Positions 11,026 through 21,265 are shown, counted from the stretch's first letter. The stretch: 64,000 nucleotides of DNA from Pogona vitticeps (GCF_051106095.1 NC_135786.1:199203001-199267000), one strand, 5' to 3'. Program-made: numbers and translations. Notes: generated from the sequence alone by a model not told the origin.

Positions 11026-12272
11026 TGTCTCCACATATGGATACTGCTGGAGCAAACCAATTTGCCCCAACCTGCACCTTTTTTGAAGCCCTGTGAGGAG
11101 ATTCTCCTCTTTTTGGTGTGGGTTGAAGGGCCCCAGTTTAGGGCCTGTGCAGACAGGGGAATATGGAGGGATCTGGTTTGCGCTTAAATGGTTCTTATGT
11201 TCAGTGCGATCTATTTTATCTCTCACTTGAGTGATTCTTCCCTTCACGCTGGAGACATTTATTCTCCTGTGAGAAGGGTCTACGCAGCTCTTTCAATCAC
11301 CAGTTTACTCATGTGTAAATGTAGTTGGTTTATGCATGAATAAGATTTACCTGATTTACTCACAAGTAAGGTTTATCTGGTTTATTCACAAGTAAAGAGG
11401 CGGACGCAAAGAACTGCAAAGGGGCAAGCTTGCAGTGGTGGTATTGGTGTGAGGGGAAAACCTTGGGATGAAGGCTGAGTAAACTCCTTTTCCGTGTCTT
11501 TCTCCTGGTTCACCTGGGGCCTTGCAGGAGCTGCACAGTCTTGTGGGGGTGGAGCCCATGGAGTCAATATAGTCCCTTCCCCGTCTCTCATCGCAGCTGT
11601 CATTCAGCCTCTGCAGTGGCTTCCGTTTTTGTTGTTGTTATTGTTGTTAAATAAAGTCAGTGGCATATTGAAAGAGCAATGCATCAACCTAACATAGTAT
11701 TAGAAATACATTCTATCAGTTACGGAAATATTTTAAAAAGAAGATAAAAATAGAGGGGACTTCTCTATCTTCCCGTTTAATGTCTGAACCCACCTATTAC
11801 ATCACAGGGTTGTCAACTCTGATAACAGAACCCACAGCTCCATTTGGGTGCGAATTAATCACCTGCTCAGGCTACATAATGGATTAATGAAGAACACATT
11901 GAATTGTGCCCAAAACCTAGCCCTGTACCAGAAAGGAGCACGAAAGCTTGTAAAGGAGCAAAATTGGTTGATCTAAATAGAAACATGTAGATGACACAAT
12001 GTGGTTCAAACCAAACTGTACCAACAGCTATCCAAATACTGATCCATATATCCATCTGGATAGGTGCAAAGTCTGTTCCCAGTGAGTGTGGTCTCTGGGA
12101 GAATGGCCTAAATTGGAGTCTTGCTGCTACTTCTGGTGTCAGTTTCTGGTATTCTGAAATCACTTATGAACCACTTCAGGATACTGGAAATTGACAATTC
12201 CCCTGATAGTCTGTGTGTCACAAAAAGGTGACTACTAGATTGTTTGTATCCCAAAAAGAAGAATACCATATG
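11026..12272. other. Unassigned sequence with a small repeat at 11300-11398
   Basis: Around 11300-11398 the motif TTTACTCACAAGTAAG recurs in two or three variants (CTGATTTACTCACAAGTAAG, CTGGTTTATTCACAAGTAAA). The rest, including the G/C-richer part at 11400-11660, is not recognised. Confidence 0.45.
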
Positions 12273-12526
12273 GGTGTTTTTAAGAGCTAATTAAAGACTT
12301 GGTTCTTTAGGCAGGCCTTCCCTACTGTCAATACATGATGTTTACTTTCTACTTAATTTTTTGTTTCATATTTTTCATCTTGATTAATACTAATATTGTC
12401 AATGTAAATCATTGTTTTAATTGTTTTTATGAATAATTTTATTGTGAGCCACCCTGAGTAGACATATGTCTAGAAGGTCGGGATAAAAATCTGATAAATA
12501 AATAAACAAATAAATAAATAAACAAA

Positions 12527-12581
<55 letters not shown>

Positions 12582-12583
12582 AG
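12273..12583 (+). mobile_element. L2-like LINE 3' end with (AAAT)n tail
   Basis: TTTTTAAGAGCTAATTAAAG and GGTTCTTTAGGCAGGCCTT match, on the opposite strand, the element at 50320-50590. The 3' terminus is TTATTGTGAGCCACCCTGAG, then GGTCGGGATAAAAATCTG, then about 90 bp of AAAT/AAAC repeats (12495-12583). Only the untranslated end and the final codons remain. This is the same CR1/L2-group family as the longer pieces at 15985, 29535 and 44930. Confidence 0.8.
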
Positions 12584-13194
12584 GACCTCACAAGACACAT
12601 TAATAAATGCAACATGAATATACTTTATTACTTATTGATTACAATTCTAATAAAAGGGGTTTTATGCATTCAATACATTTACACCACATACATACTGACC
12701 AAAGAGAGAAGAATTCTTTATTTGCTTCACCCAAGTTCCAAAGAAAGCAGTTGGTTCCAAAATTTGTAGGTTGGAGAAATTATACCTTCCCGGACCCCTC
12801 CTTTTATATTCTTTTTGGGCAGGTTGCTAGCTGAGCATGCACATTAGATGCTTCTTTGTTTCCCCCCAGATATATGGTCCTTATCACCTATTGTGAAGTA
12901 TGGAATGTTTTTAGATAGGTGTGGAATGTTTTTAGATAGGTATACCAGGGTCTTCTTAATCCCCGAGTTTGTTCTACATCCTCAATTAGCAGCAGATGGT
13001 TTTTGTCAACTTACTGAAAGCACACTGAAGTTCAAAAAGTTCACAGTTCAAGAGCTGAATTTCTCACAATGAGGACTTATAGTCAGAAATATAAGGTCTC
13101 ATAGTTACTCTGGTTCTGCTGGTCTCCATCTTTGTGTCCTTGCTGTCTTTCTGGTTCTTCACCATTTCCAGGCCAAACATGCACACACCTTACA
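12584..13194. other. Unassigned sequence, no gene seen
   Basis: A short tandem duplication, GGAATGTTTTTAGATAGGT, occurs twice at about 12901-12940. Nothing else recognised. Confidence 0.45.
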
Positions 13195-13449
13195 TGTGGA
13201 GGATCAGGGGAAGTGAAATTATTTTTTATTGAGTCTGCTAGATTATAGCTGATGTAATAAATCACTTTGATTAATTTTTTAAAATAAATATTTTTGTTTG
13301 TCTGTGTATTGCAGATCATAATTGATTTTCAATCAACCATACATAGACAGGCAAAGAAAAAATAATAATTTAATTGAAAGGATTCATTACATCAGAGATG
13401 ATTCTAGCAGAAGGAAAAAATATAATTTCACTTCCCCTGACCCTCCACA
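13195..13449. mobile_element. Imperfect 255-bp hairpin (foldback element)
   Basis: The arm 13195-13311 starts TGTGGAGGATCAGGGGAAGT. The arm 13338-13449 is its reverse complement (CACTTCCCCTGACCCTCCACA at its outer end), leaving a loop of about 25 bases. The arms match over their whole length with several substitutions and small gaps. There is no coding capacity. It looks like a MITE or a LINE/SINE inverted duplication; the family is unknown and no target duplication is evident. Confidence 0.65.
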
Positions 13450-13706
13450 GATGATCAGGGGAAGCGTTTAATTGACAGTGGGATGAGATGAAGGCTCATC
13501 CAACCCTTTTAAAGCCCAATCCAGGCCACATCAAAATGGCAAGTGTGGATAGACCGTTACTGTTCACAGATAATCTGTTTTTCTATTTTAATAACAGCTT
13601 TTCCCTGGTAAGAAGGCAAAAGAAACAAAAGGAAAGAAAAGTTGCAAACAAGATGGTCTAGATCCTCTACAAACCTCAATGGGTCCCTTGCTGGGAAAAA
13701 TGCAGC

Positions 13707-13871
<165 letters not shown>

Positions 13872-14449
13872 TGCCATGATAAAATGCAGTGTAAAAGTAC
13901 CAAGAGCAGTAGTTTCCAGACTTTTTGATATCATACCACTTTCGGATATTTGAGAAAATGTCATATATTTCACTTCTCTTTTACTAGCGTCTCCTTAGTT
14001 TTAAACAATGTTTACTAAGGTTTTGTGTTTATTTTTAATTTGAAGTTATAAATCTAATTTTTTGTAGGGTGGAGTGTTCCTTGGTAAATAAAGGGGCGTA
14101 GGAGCCTTTGGATCCTCAGCTGGCATAATGCACCTTTAGAATGTCCTGTTTCAGACTCAGATACAACCCTGGAGTTTTCTGAAGATGTATTGGAGGGCCT
14201 GTCACTCCAGTAATCCTGCAACATGTCCTGCAGGTGTATGAGGGTGGTGGAATTGCTACCATGTAAGTGCCGTCCTATCCATGGACCACACTTTCCATCA
14301 GCAGAGCAGCATGGAGACCTTTAGCAAGCCGAAAGTCAGCTGTAAGATTGCATATAAAAAGTCTCCATTTAGGATACCATACAGTCTAAGTGGCAGACAT
14401 TGCCCAAAATCCTCACAAAGAGAAATTGACTAAATTATTGTTAGTAATT
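13872..14449. other. Unassigned sequence, no gene seen
   Basis: No recognised repeat or exon. Confidence 0.45.
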
Positions 14450-14548
14450 GTGGCTAATCAACAAGTTGCTAGGGACACGAGAGACGTGTGCCAGCTCTGT
14501 GATCTGGTGCACCACTGACACACAACCGACTTCTTGTTAATTAGTCAC
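14450..14548. mobile_element. 99-bp hairpin-like element (possible mini-MITE)
   Basis: GTGGCTAATCAACAAG (14450-14465) and CTTGTTAATTAGTCAC (14533-14548) are inverted repeats with 14 of 16 matches. Between them GTGTGCCAG...CTGGTGCAC forms a second nested imperfect palindrome. Family unknown; chance is possible. Confidence 0.35.
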
Positions 14549-15420
14549 AGCAGCTTCCATAATTCCTTTAGTATATACATAAATGGGACATAAATTCCAA
14601 TAGGATTTTGGCTTCTGAAGTCCAGTGTAGTTGGTGGGTATACTTAGCATACACATAACTTTCTTTCAGTGAAAGTAATGAGGCTTAAATATACTTCTTT
14701 GATCTGGACTGTGCCCTCATTGTATCATGATGTGGCTGTTTTTGCCTGTATTTATTCTGATGTCACAACTGTTCAGAAATTATGTTATCCTTCCATTTTT
14801 AAAGTCTATATCTACACACAAATACAATTTTATATAGATAGCATACATGTTTGCCTGACTACACAATTTTGGACCTATTTATAATTTATAACTGTTTCAT
14901 ATTCTATATAACAGCATATCACCATAGGTTATAATGGATATTCCTTATCAGAAAACATCAAAGCTTCACTGACATAATATTTCATGCACCATTAGCATGA
15001 TAACATTTTTGTTAATTTGGAAACTTTCTCATGCCAACCCTAAATTTTGATAAATAATTGGGTCAGTCTTCAATGCACATTTCCCCTCCTTTTTAAAGAT
15101 TCCAATGCCTGATGCTGATCATTTGAGATTTATGCACAATCCTATTCCCATCAGAGATGTGCTTGACAGATATTGAAGCTATTTCCTCAGAGTCTGTCAC
15201 TGCAATTACCAGAAACTCTTCTGCATTTTGACCAGTGGGATCAAGATATTGCTAAAGTCAAATAAAAAAATTAAGCTGATGTTGCTGTGTAAGATCCAAT
15301 GTGGATAGAAAGAATCAGGGAAGAAGGTCTGGCAGCTTTTCATGAGGTGCCAAGGCTTGCTTTTAGCCTCACAAAAGTTGTTAGGGAGGAACATGAAAAA
15401 CTTTAATCTCTTGACTAGCT
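14549..15420. other. Unassigned sequence, no gene seen
   Basis: AT-rich, with no recognised repeat or exon. Confidence 0.45.
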
Positions 15421-15505
15421 AAGGACCATGGTGGTATAGTGGTTATAGTGGTCTAGGAAGGAGGGCACCTTGATTTTAATCTCTACTAAGCTGTGAAGTC
15501 TTGAC
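15421..15505 (+). mobile_element. tRNA-derived SINE head fragment (SINE-B related)
   Basis: CATGGTGGTATAGTGGTTAT and GATTTTAATCTCTACTAAG keep the spacing of a tRNA-like A box and B box seen in the SINE at 62003. The copy stops at the start of the hAT element at 15506, which may have inserted into it. Confidence 0.55.
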
Positions 15506-15844
15506 TAGAGATGGGCATGAACCAAACCGTGAACCAGAAAGAACACGAACCGTGCTACGTTTTGTATTGGCAAAACAGGATGCCTGCCCCTCCCCTTAAC
15601 CCTGCCCCCGTTGCCTCCCTACCTTGTCTTGAAGCTGTTGCCTCCCCCTTTGCTGCCACCATCCTGAGAGGCAGCAGACCCATCTCCTTTCATGGAAGCT
15701 TTCATATCACACACCTGCTGCTCAGGATTGGTGGGCACATGTGCGCAGGTCCAGTTTCCATGCAAAATGGGATCCCTGAGCTGAAGCACAAGCCATCTCA
15801 ATTTGTTTTTTTTTTCTGTTTTGTGGTTTTGTTCATGCCCATCT
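15506..15844. mobile_element. Non-autonomous hAT-like element with TIRs
   Basis: The left end, TAGAGATGGGCATGAACC, and the right end, GTTCATGCCCATCT, are complementary over 14 bases. Just inside the left end, ACC-rich GAACCAAACCGTGAACC units recall a common squamate hAT-type family. The interior (about 300 bp) is C-rich and non-coding. The 8-bp flanks do not match clearly, so the exact termini are uncertain. Confidence 0.6.
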
Positions 15845-16224
15845 TGAATTGAAAGTGTGGCAAAAGGGTCCTTGTGCCTGCATAATGGGCCCTGGTGGAT
15901 TGCATGTGGCCAAAAGCCTACATATTGTCCATCCTAGTTTAAGAGTTAATTCAGGAAATATACTTTGTCTCACTCCTTCATATGTGATGATGTGGTGGTT
16001 TTATTTTTGACCCTGTTGTCATGGTCAGATCTTTTCCTGGTAAAGTTTAGATTCTCTGCCACTACTACCCTCTGCAGGGGTGGGGGTAAATTCAAATGAG
16101 CCAACCCCAGAGACTTATGGATCCTGAAGGATTTCTGAATGTATTCTTGAAGGCTTTCATGGCCATGATCTGATGGTTGTTGTGGGTTTTTCGGGCTCTT
16201 TGGCCGTGTCCTGAAGGTTGTTCT

Positions 16225-16267
16225 TCCTGACGTTTTGCCAGTCTCTGTGGCTGGCATCTTCAGAGGA
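16225..16267 (-). ncRNA. Hammerhead ribozyme motif, degraded (copy 1, left arm)
   Basis: Read on the minus strand: UCCU, CUGAAGA, a helix II with GCCAG/CUGGC pairing, a purine core, CGUC and AGGA. The flanking UCCU/AGGA helix I and helix II are intact, but the GAAA core is altered, so this copy is probably inactive. Confidence 0.5.
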
Positions 16268-16296
16268 CAGGAGTAGGAACTCTGTCTGTACTGTGA

Positions 16297-16357
16297 GTTC
16301 CTACTCCTGTCCTCTGAAGATGCCGGTCACAGAGACTGGTGAAATGTCAGGAAGAAC
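16297..16357 (+). ncRNA. Hammerhead ribozyme motif (copy 1, right arm)
   Basis: The order is GUUC, UCCU, CUGAAGA (fits the CUGANGA core), helix II GCCGG...CUGGU closing an 9-base loop, GAAA, a tiny helix III (U/G), the GUC cleavage triplet at 16346-16348, AGGA and GAAC. UCCU pairs with AGGA and GUUC with GAAC, giving helix I with an internal loop. A helix III this short is known from Penelope-like and newt-satellite hammerheads, which tend to act as dimers. Core residues are present. Activity is inferred, not shown. Confidence 0.6.
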
Positions 16358-16860
16358 AACCTTCAGGACATGGCCAAAGAGCCTGAAAAAACCCACAACA
16401 ACCATCAGTTCCTGAATGCTCTGGGGGAGTTTCCAGCTGATGTGGTCGGCGCTCCTGTCGAAGCCCAGGTCATTTTGTGTTACAAAGAGATGGCCCGGGT
16501 GGTTGACACGATTGTACCTAGACGCCCCCTCTCTGCCTGCAGAGCCTATATGGCCAGCATTTCTCCAGTTGTATTGCTTCCTCGGTGTGTCATCCAGCAG
16601 TGCTATTTCAGGTGGTCTGGGACCTTCTTCAGCCTAATGGTCTGGTGGAGGTCCCGGACTGCTCAGTGGCTCGCTGTAACAAATTTGTTACATACTTTGA
16701 AGGAAAATTTGCTCAGATTCGCAAAGAGTTGGACTCTACTGTTGATGCAGAGCCTATGGTTATGTCCAGTGTATGTCTGTATCTCTCTCAACACCCCCAT
16801 CTCCCATTGGATGTGCTCCAGACAGTCTCAAATAAGAAAGAATCCTAAAGCCACAACACT

Positions 16861-18366
16861 TAGAGCTGGTGCACCAGCACTAAAAATCCCAATAGCTGAT
16901 TGAAGCAGGGACTAGTTTTAGAACCACAAATACTGTCAGCCAAATATTCAGACAGTTGCTTGATTGTTGTACTTTATTAAAGAGAAATAAAGAATAATAA
17001 TAATACAAAAACTTTAAAAAGGGTAAATGTTCAAAATGGTTACAAAAAGGTTTGTCAAAGTGCAAGAGCAGCTGCAGAGACAGACTTAAAGGCATTAAAG
17101 AGGAACAAGCCAGAGAATAGTAAAAAGTAGAAATGGGCTATTTGTATTCGTATACGAATACAACCCTCTAGCACAGCTGGACATAACGAGGGTTCGCCCC
17201 CCCCCGGGCCAGACCATCCATTCATATGTCCACCGCCACCATGGGTTCTGCTCTCCCTTCCAATTGCTCCAGAGCTCGCAGTCGGCTATCCACTCATCAG
17301 CCTGGCAGGGAGACTCATCTTCCCTCCTTCTGGCAGGATACTCACACCTTAATACTCATAGCTTAGCCGTGAGATGGTGTAGTTCTGGGATATGCACAGA
17401 ACGCAAGATGGTAAACAAATCCAATCTTCCCCTTAGAAGCAGGCCAAGTCTCTTCTAGGTATTGCAAGACAGCAGCTGAGCAAAACACCTTCTCCACAGA
17501 AATATGCTAGGCTGGGGCTAGTTTTCGTAATTCCTAGTTTTCCTAATTTCCTTTTAACTACTTTTCCTAATTCTGTTCTATGCAAGTAAATCGGCCATTA
17601 CACACCTGTTGCCAACATCATCTTCATCCCTTTTTGTGTTCCGCCAAGACAAAAGGCATCTTCCTGACCTGCTCGGCTTCCCACAATCAAAATCTGCTTA
17701 ACTCTTGGAGTAGGAAGCAGACTGGCTCCTTTTGAGTCACAGAGTTAGATTCCTTTCGAGATTGCTTTGACATGCTCTCTAATAAAAGATAAACATGGAA
17801 ACACCAACTCTTCTCTAAGTCCTTTCTTTGAATTATTCAATAGTAGAAGGTAAGTTGAAAGCATGTATTTCCCTTTCACATGCTGACTGTTGCATATTTG
17901 GTCAGCTTTCCAGGAACTTTTAACAGAAGCATTGAAGTGTCCAGTAACTAAATCCCATGTTTCATAGTCCCCACATCCACATTATCTTCACACAGTCATG
18001 TTTTTAACTGTTATACAAGGGGCTATCTATGTCACATCAGCAGCGCCTACCCCTAGTCTTGGCTCAAGTTTTGGTCATGAAATCTAAGGGAATCAGAAGG
18101 TCCAAATCCGACATTCATAATACTGAGGAAGAGAAAGCAATGGCAGAGATCATTGCTTCAAAATATCCAGGTCCTTGTCTGTTTAGAACTTTAAAAAGAA
18201 AAACAAGAATAAGAAAAACAGTAGCCATTTCATTTCAGCCTAGTGTGGAATTAAGAAGGGGAAAAACACATTGGAGGTTTAATACAATCAAGAAACCCCA
18301 TCCCTTTGCCATCTCAGGTCCAACCAAATTATAAACCCTACCAAAAGCCTTTTAAAGCAGCAATTA
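16861..18366. other. Unassigned sequence, partly repeat-like
   Basis: 17132-17210 begins GAAATGGGCTATTTG and contains a perfect 20-bp palindrome, TGTATTCGTATACGAATACA (17143-17162); it recalls hAT-type ends but has no partner end. A 101-codon open frame at 18029-18334 (lysine/arginine rich, no known domain) could be a remnant of an element ORF. Short TTTCCTAATTC-like repeats occur at 17521-17575. I cannot name a family. Confidence 0.4.
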
Positions 18367-19134
18367 CCATATTTTTTCATGTAAAAGACTATACTTTTGT
18401 CTAAAATCTTTAGACTAAAAATTGAGGGTCATCTTATACATGGAAGTAAGCTGAGGAGGAAAAAACAAGTGGAAGAGAAAGCAGGGATCAAAGTGATCCT
18501 GCAGGGCTTTGATCCCTGCTTTCCCCTCCACTTGCTAAGCCTTAGCAAAAGCAAAGCAGGAATCAAAGTGCTGCAGGATCGCTTTGATCTGTGCTTTCCC
18601 CTCTGCTTGCTAAGTCCCATGGAGCTTAGCAAAAGGAGAGGGGAAGGATTTTTTTTTGGACTTATATACCACCCCATAGCGCTACAAGCACTCTCCGGGC
18701 GGTTTACAATTTTTCAATTATACAGGCTACACATTGCCCTCCCAGCAAGCTGGGTACTCATTTTACCAACCTCGGAAGGATGGAAGGCTGAGTCAACCTT
18801 GAGCCGGCTACCTGGGATTTGAACCCCAGGTCATGAGCACAGTTTTAGCTGCAATACAGCGTTTTAACCACTGCGCCACAAGGATCAAAACAATCCTGTG
18901 GCTGTATAAGGGGGAAAGGGATCAAAATGATTGTGCAGTTGTGGAATTGCTTTGATCCCTTTTCCTCTCCTTTTGCTAAGCCACACGGGGCTTAGCACAA
19001 AGGGAGAAAGCAGGGATCAAAGCCATCCTGCATCGCTTTGATCCTTTTTACCCTACATTTGCTAAGTCCCGCTTAGATTTCTTAATTCTGGGATAGAAAA
19101 GTGGGGGGCGTCTTATACACAGAAAAATACGGTA
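18365..19134. mobile_element. TIR element with TA duplication and internal foldback units, interrupted by SINE-A
   Basis: The left end CCATATTTTTTCATGTAAAAG (18367 on) and the right end CTTATACACAGAAAAATACGG (to 19132) are inverted repeats with some mismatches, flanked by TA on both sides. The GTATTTTTCYRTGTATAAGAC-type end is familiar from vertebrate genomes, and the TA duplication fits Tc1/mariner-like transposition. No transposase is present. The interior consists of several 60-90 bp units built on GGGATCAAAGTGATCCTGCA / TTTGATCCCTGCTTTCC and TTGCTAAGCC. Most of these are self-complementary. SINE-A lies inside at 18650-18879. Confidence 0.65.
18644..18885 (-). mobile_element. SINE-A, minus strand, inserted in the TIR element
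   Basis: Body 18650-18879, the reverse complement of the SINE at 3122-3355 with high similarity: the tail ACCACCCCATAGCGCTACAA comes first, then the B box GGGATTTGAACCCC, then the A box region GTTTTAACCACTGCGCCAC. A 6-bp target duplication AAGGAT lies at 18644-18649 and 18880-18885. A T-run at 18650-18657 corresponds to the A-rich tail. The copy looks full length. Confidence 0.9.
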
Positions 19135-20204
19135 ATAGGGCCACAAGAAAAGATAAGGAGGGCAGCATCTATGTCTTGGGACTTCATGGTCTTCTGCATC
19201 CCTTTTTTAGATAGTGATGCATATTATTTCATATTATTTTAAAATATGGTAAAGCAGACCTGTTCCTTACAAGGGGCTTCCCTCTGGCCCAATCCTTCTG
19301 GCTAAGTGGGCCTCTGTCCCTCTTTCTTTTCCTCTGACTGTTCCCCCTTCACCTTCTGTACTGCTTGGTCCTAAAAGTAGCTGTTAGCCAGTTCAGATGT
19401 TTAGGGGGTGAATACTTTCTGTTCTTTTTACCGAGCCCCTGTCCAGTGTTAGGACACTGAATTCATGGGCCAAGGAAAGATTCAGAAACCATTTTTCAAT
19501 GGCAATTCCAATTCTGAGAAGCTTGACTAAATGAACATAACATTCTCCTCTCTGTCTGGGCAAAGGCCTGGAAGAAAAAAGACATGTGGCTGAACACAAC
19601 TGTGCATTGACTGTTTCCCTTCCCAAATGTGCATTGACCTTTAAGGAACATGCACACTGCTTAAGAACGAACTCAGCCGCAGGCAAATATAAAAATGCTT
19701 CAAGTCCCCTGAGACTTCAGTGGTGCTTTGCTTCCTTTTTTCTCCAAGCAAGCTCAGCACAGGCATTTTGCTAAGAATGCTAGGTTTTCAAAACTCTGCT
19801 CTTGGGGACTTTTCAGTAAGCTTTGAACTTCTACACAGAACGTACCCTTATTGGACTATCTGTTTGACTATAGTCTCTAAGAACTGTACTAGATGTGATG
19901 AGGGATTTCTGGTACTACATTTTTTTTCTTTTTCAAAAAGAACCTGTGGAAGTTGCATGGAGTTGGGGGATCAGGGTCCCTTTTGCACCTTTGCAGATCC
20001 TTTGATGCAAATCCTCTCCCTGTTCATATTAAAACACAATGTTGGGCTACCATGGGCCACAAGAAATACTAGTAAGTGGGCTCTAGAGCACATGAATTCT
20101 CACTAGAGGCTCAAGTGACTAATAGAGGCTTTTCTTTAGGAGATAGCATTAGAAGACAAGACTCACTGGGGAAACAGAAAAACCACAGAGATACTAGCAG
20201 GATG
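19135..20204. other. Unassigned sequence, no gene seen
   Basis: No recognised repeat. TGTGCATTGAC is repeated at 19601 and 19630. No supported exon. Confidence 0.45.
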
Positions 20205-20345
20205 GGTAAAAATCAGTGATTTTTTTTAAAATTTTGATTTAAATAACAATTTAAATTTAAAAATCTATTCTTTAATTTAATTTTGCAAAAAATCCAATTT
20301 TAAAATTATTTAAATCAATTTGATTTAAATCAAATTCACCCTGGA
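20205..20345. mobile_element. AT-rich palindromic element (GATTTAAATC family)
   Basis: Many overlapping ATTTAAAT/GATTTAAATC palindromes occur. The ends GGGTAAAAATCAGTGATT and GATTTAAATCAAATTCACCC are loosely complementary. This recalls an AT-rich repeat known in amniotes whose ends read GGGTGAA...TTCACCC. Class is uncertain (non-autonomous DNA element?). Confidence 0.45.
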
Positions 20346-20374
20346 TGCTAGGAAAAACTGAAGACTAGAAGAGA

Positions 20375-20545
20375 GGAAAACTGAACATGAGATGGACAAG
20401 CTGTATATAAAAAAAGCATAGCCAGTAAAATAGCATTGAATTTTCAATATCTGAAAAGGGCTGTTAATCAATGGAGCTTTATAAGATCATTAATTCATAG
20501 GGTCTCCATACGTTGGAAGTGTCTGAGTGGCACATAACAATAAAT
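20375..20545 (+). mobile_element. RTE-class (BovB-like) LINE 3' end
   Basis: Degenerate codons follow the same ORF end as at 4866-5010: NMRWTS, then KRAVNQWSFIRSLIHRVS. The end reads ACGTTGGAAGTGTCTGAGTG and CACATAACAATAAATAAA. It is a 5'-truncated, frameshifted remnant. Its last 50 bases resemble the SINE-B tail. Confidence 0.6.
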
Positions 20546-21087
20546 AAACCATGACAGGAAAACATATAGATATAATGCTTATCCATGTCTTACAGGTCTC
20601 TGTGAATGTGCCTAGTTGGTAAAATTGTCCGGTGAAGGGCTTTTTGTGAATACCCCCTCCTGCAGATGCCTGCATGCTGGGTATGCCAGAGGGCCCTTCC
20701 CCTCCTTTCTCAACTCATCTTCCATAATCAGTCTCCCAGAGGTTAAAGTGGTAAAGTGGTAGAGGGCATGAAGATGCCTTTTCCACACAATTTAGTCCTT
20801 TAAAATGTTGTGACTACCAAATAATGTTCACAGTTTAATTTTTTTAATTGCTTGTAATCACATTTGTTTGCTACCTTTAGCACAATTTTAAATAAATCAA
20901 CAAACATTAGCAAATGTGAGGGAAGAATTCAGATGGGGAATTAGCATTACAGGGACAGTGCTTTTAATCTTTTCCTGCACCTCAGCCCCAATCCAGGTTT
21001 TGCTCCCTACGTGGTCTATCTTCTCAAACATATGAGATATCAGGAGTTCTAGAAGAAGCATATTGTATCTAGAACTTCAAGAGGTTC
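20546..21087. other. Unassigned sequence, no gene seen
   Basis: No recognised repeat or exon. Confidence 0.45.
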
Positions 21088-21131
21088 TATCATCATCATC
21101 ATCATCATCTTCATCACCATCACCATCATCG

Positions 21132-21172
<41 letters not shown>

Positions 21173-21190
21173 CTTCTTCTTCTTCTTCTT

Positions 21191-21265
<75 letters not shown>
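21088..21265. repeat. Four-motif trinucleotide array (ATC, GTT, CTT, ATT)
   Basis: Consecutive blocks: ATC (21088-21130, with some CACC variants), GTT (21131-21172), CTT (21172-21220) and ATT (21221-21265). Each block is nearly pure. Poly-amino-acid frames through it are artefacts. Confidence 0.97.

Larger units (their letters stand above)
16135..16418. mobile_element. Penelope-like hairpin element, copy 1, with 7-bp target duplication
   Basis: Body 16142-16411; CTGAATG flanks at 16135-16141 and 16412-16418. Two arms of about 115 bp run head to head around a short centre (CTGTCTGTACTGTGA, near 16280-16295). Each arm carries TTCTTCCTGACGTTTYGCCAG / CTGTGGCTGGCATCTTCAG or its complement. This arrangement is characteristic of Penelope-like retroelements in squamates, which use a GIY-YIG endonuclease and carry hammerhead ribozymes in their terminal repeats. 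No reverse transcriptase frame is present. The left arm is longer and includes TTCTTGAAGGCTTTCATGG, which in copy 2 appears on the right. Confidence 0.7.
15985..16860 (+). mobile_element. L2-like LINE fragment (endonuclease end and linker), split by a hairpin element
   Basis: Before the insertion the frame reads SWSDLFLVKFRFSATTTL (end of an APE-type endonuclease) and RLMDPEGFLNALGEFPADVV. After it the linker continues with VVWDLLQPNGLVEVPDCS and FEGKFAQIRKELDSTVDAEP. Similar linker text occurs at 29575-29640 and, on the minus strand, at 45077-45286. The LINE is 5' and 3' truncated and frameshifted. The Penelope-like hairpin at 16142-16411 sits in the codons for GFLNAL with a 7-bp duplication CTGAATG. 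Confidence 0.72.

Noticed and set aside
10701-11247. 119-159 codon frames with PSFL or KEGR repeats
   Set aside because: They are created by the uninterrupted (CCTT)30 array.
18029-18334. 101-codon basic frame
   Set aside because: No recognised domain. It lies in unassigned, possibly repeat-derived sequence, so a host gene cannot be claimed.
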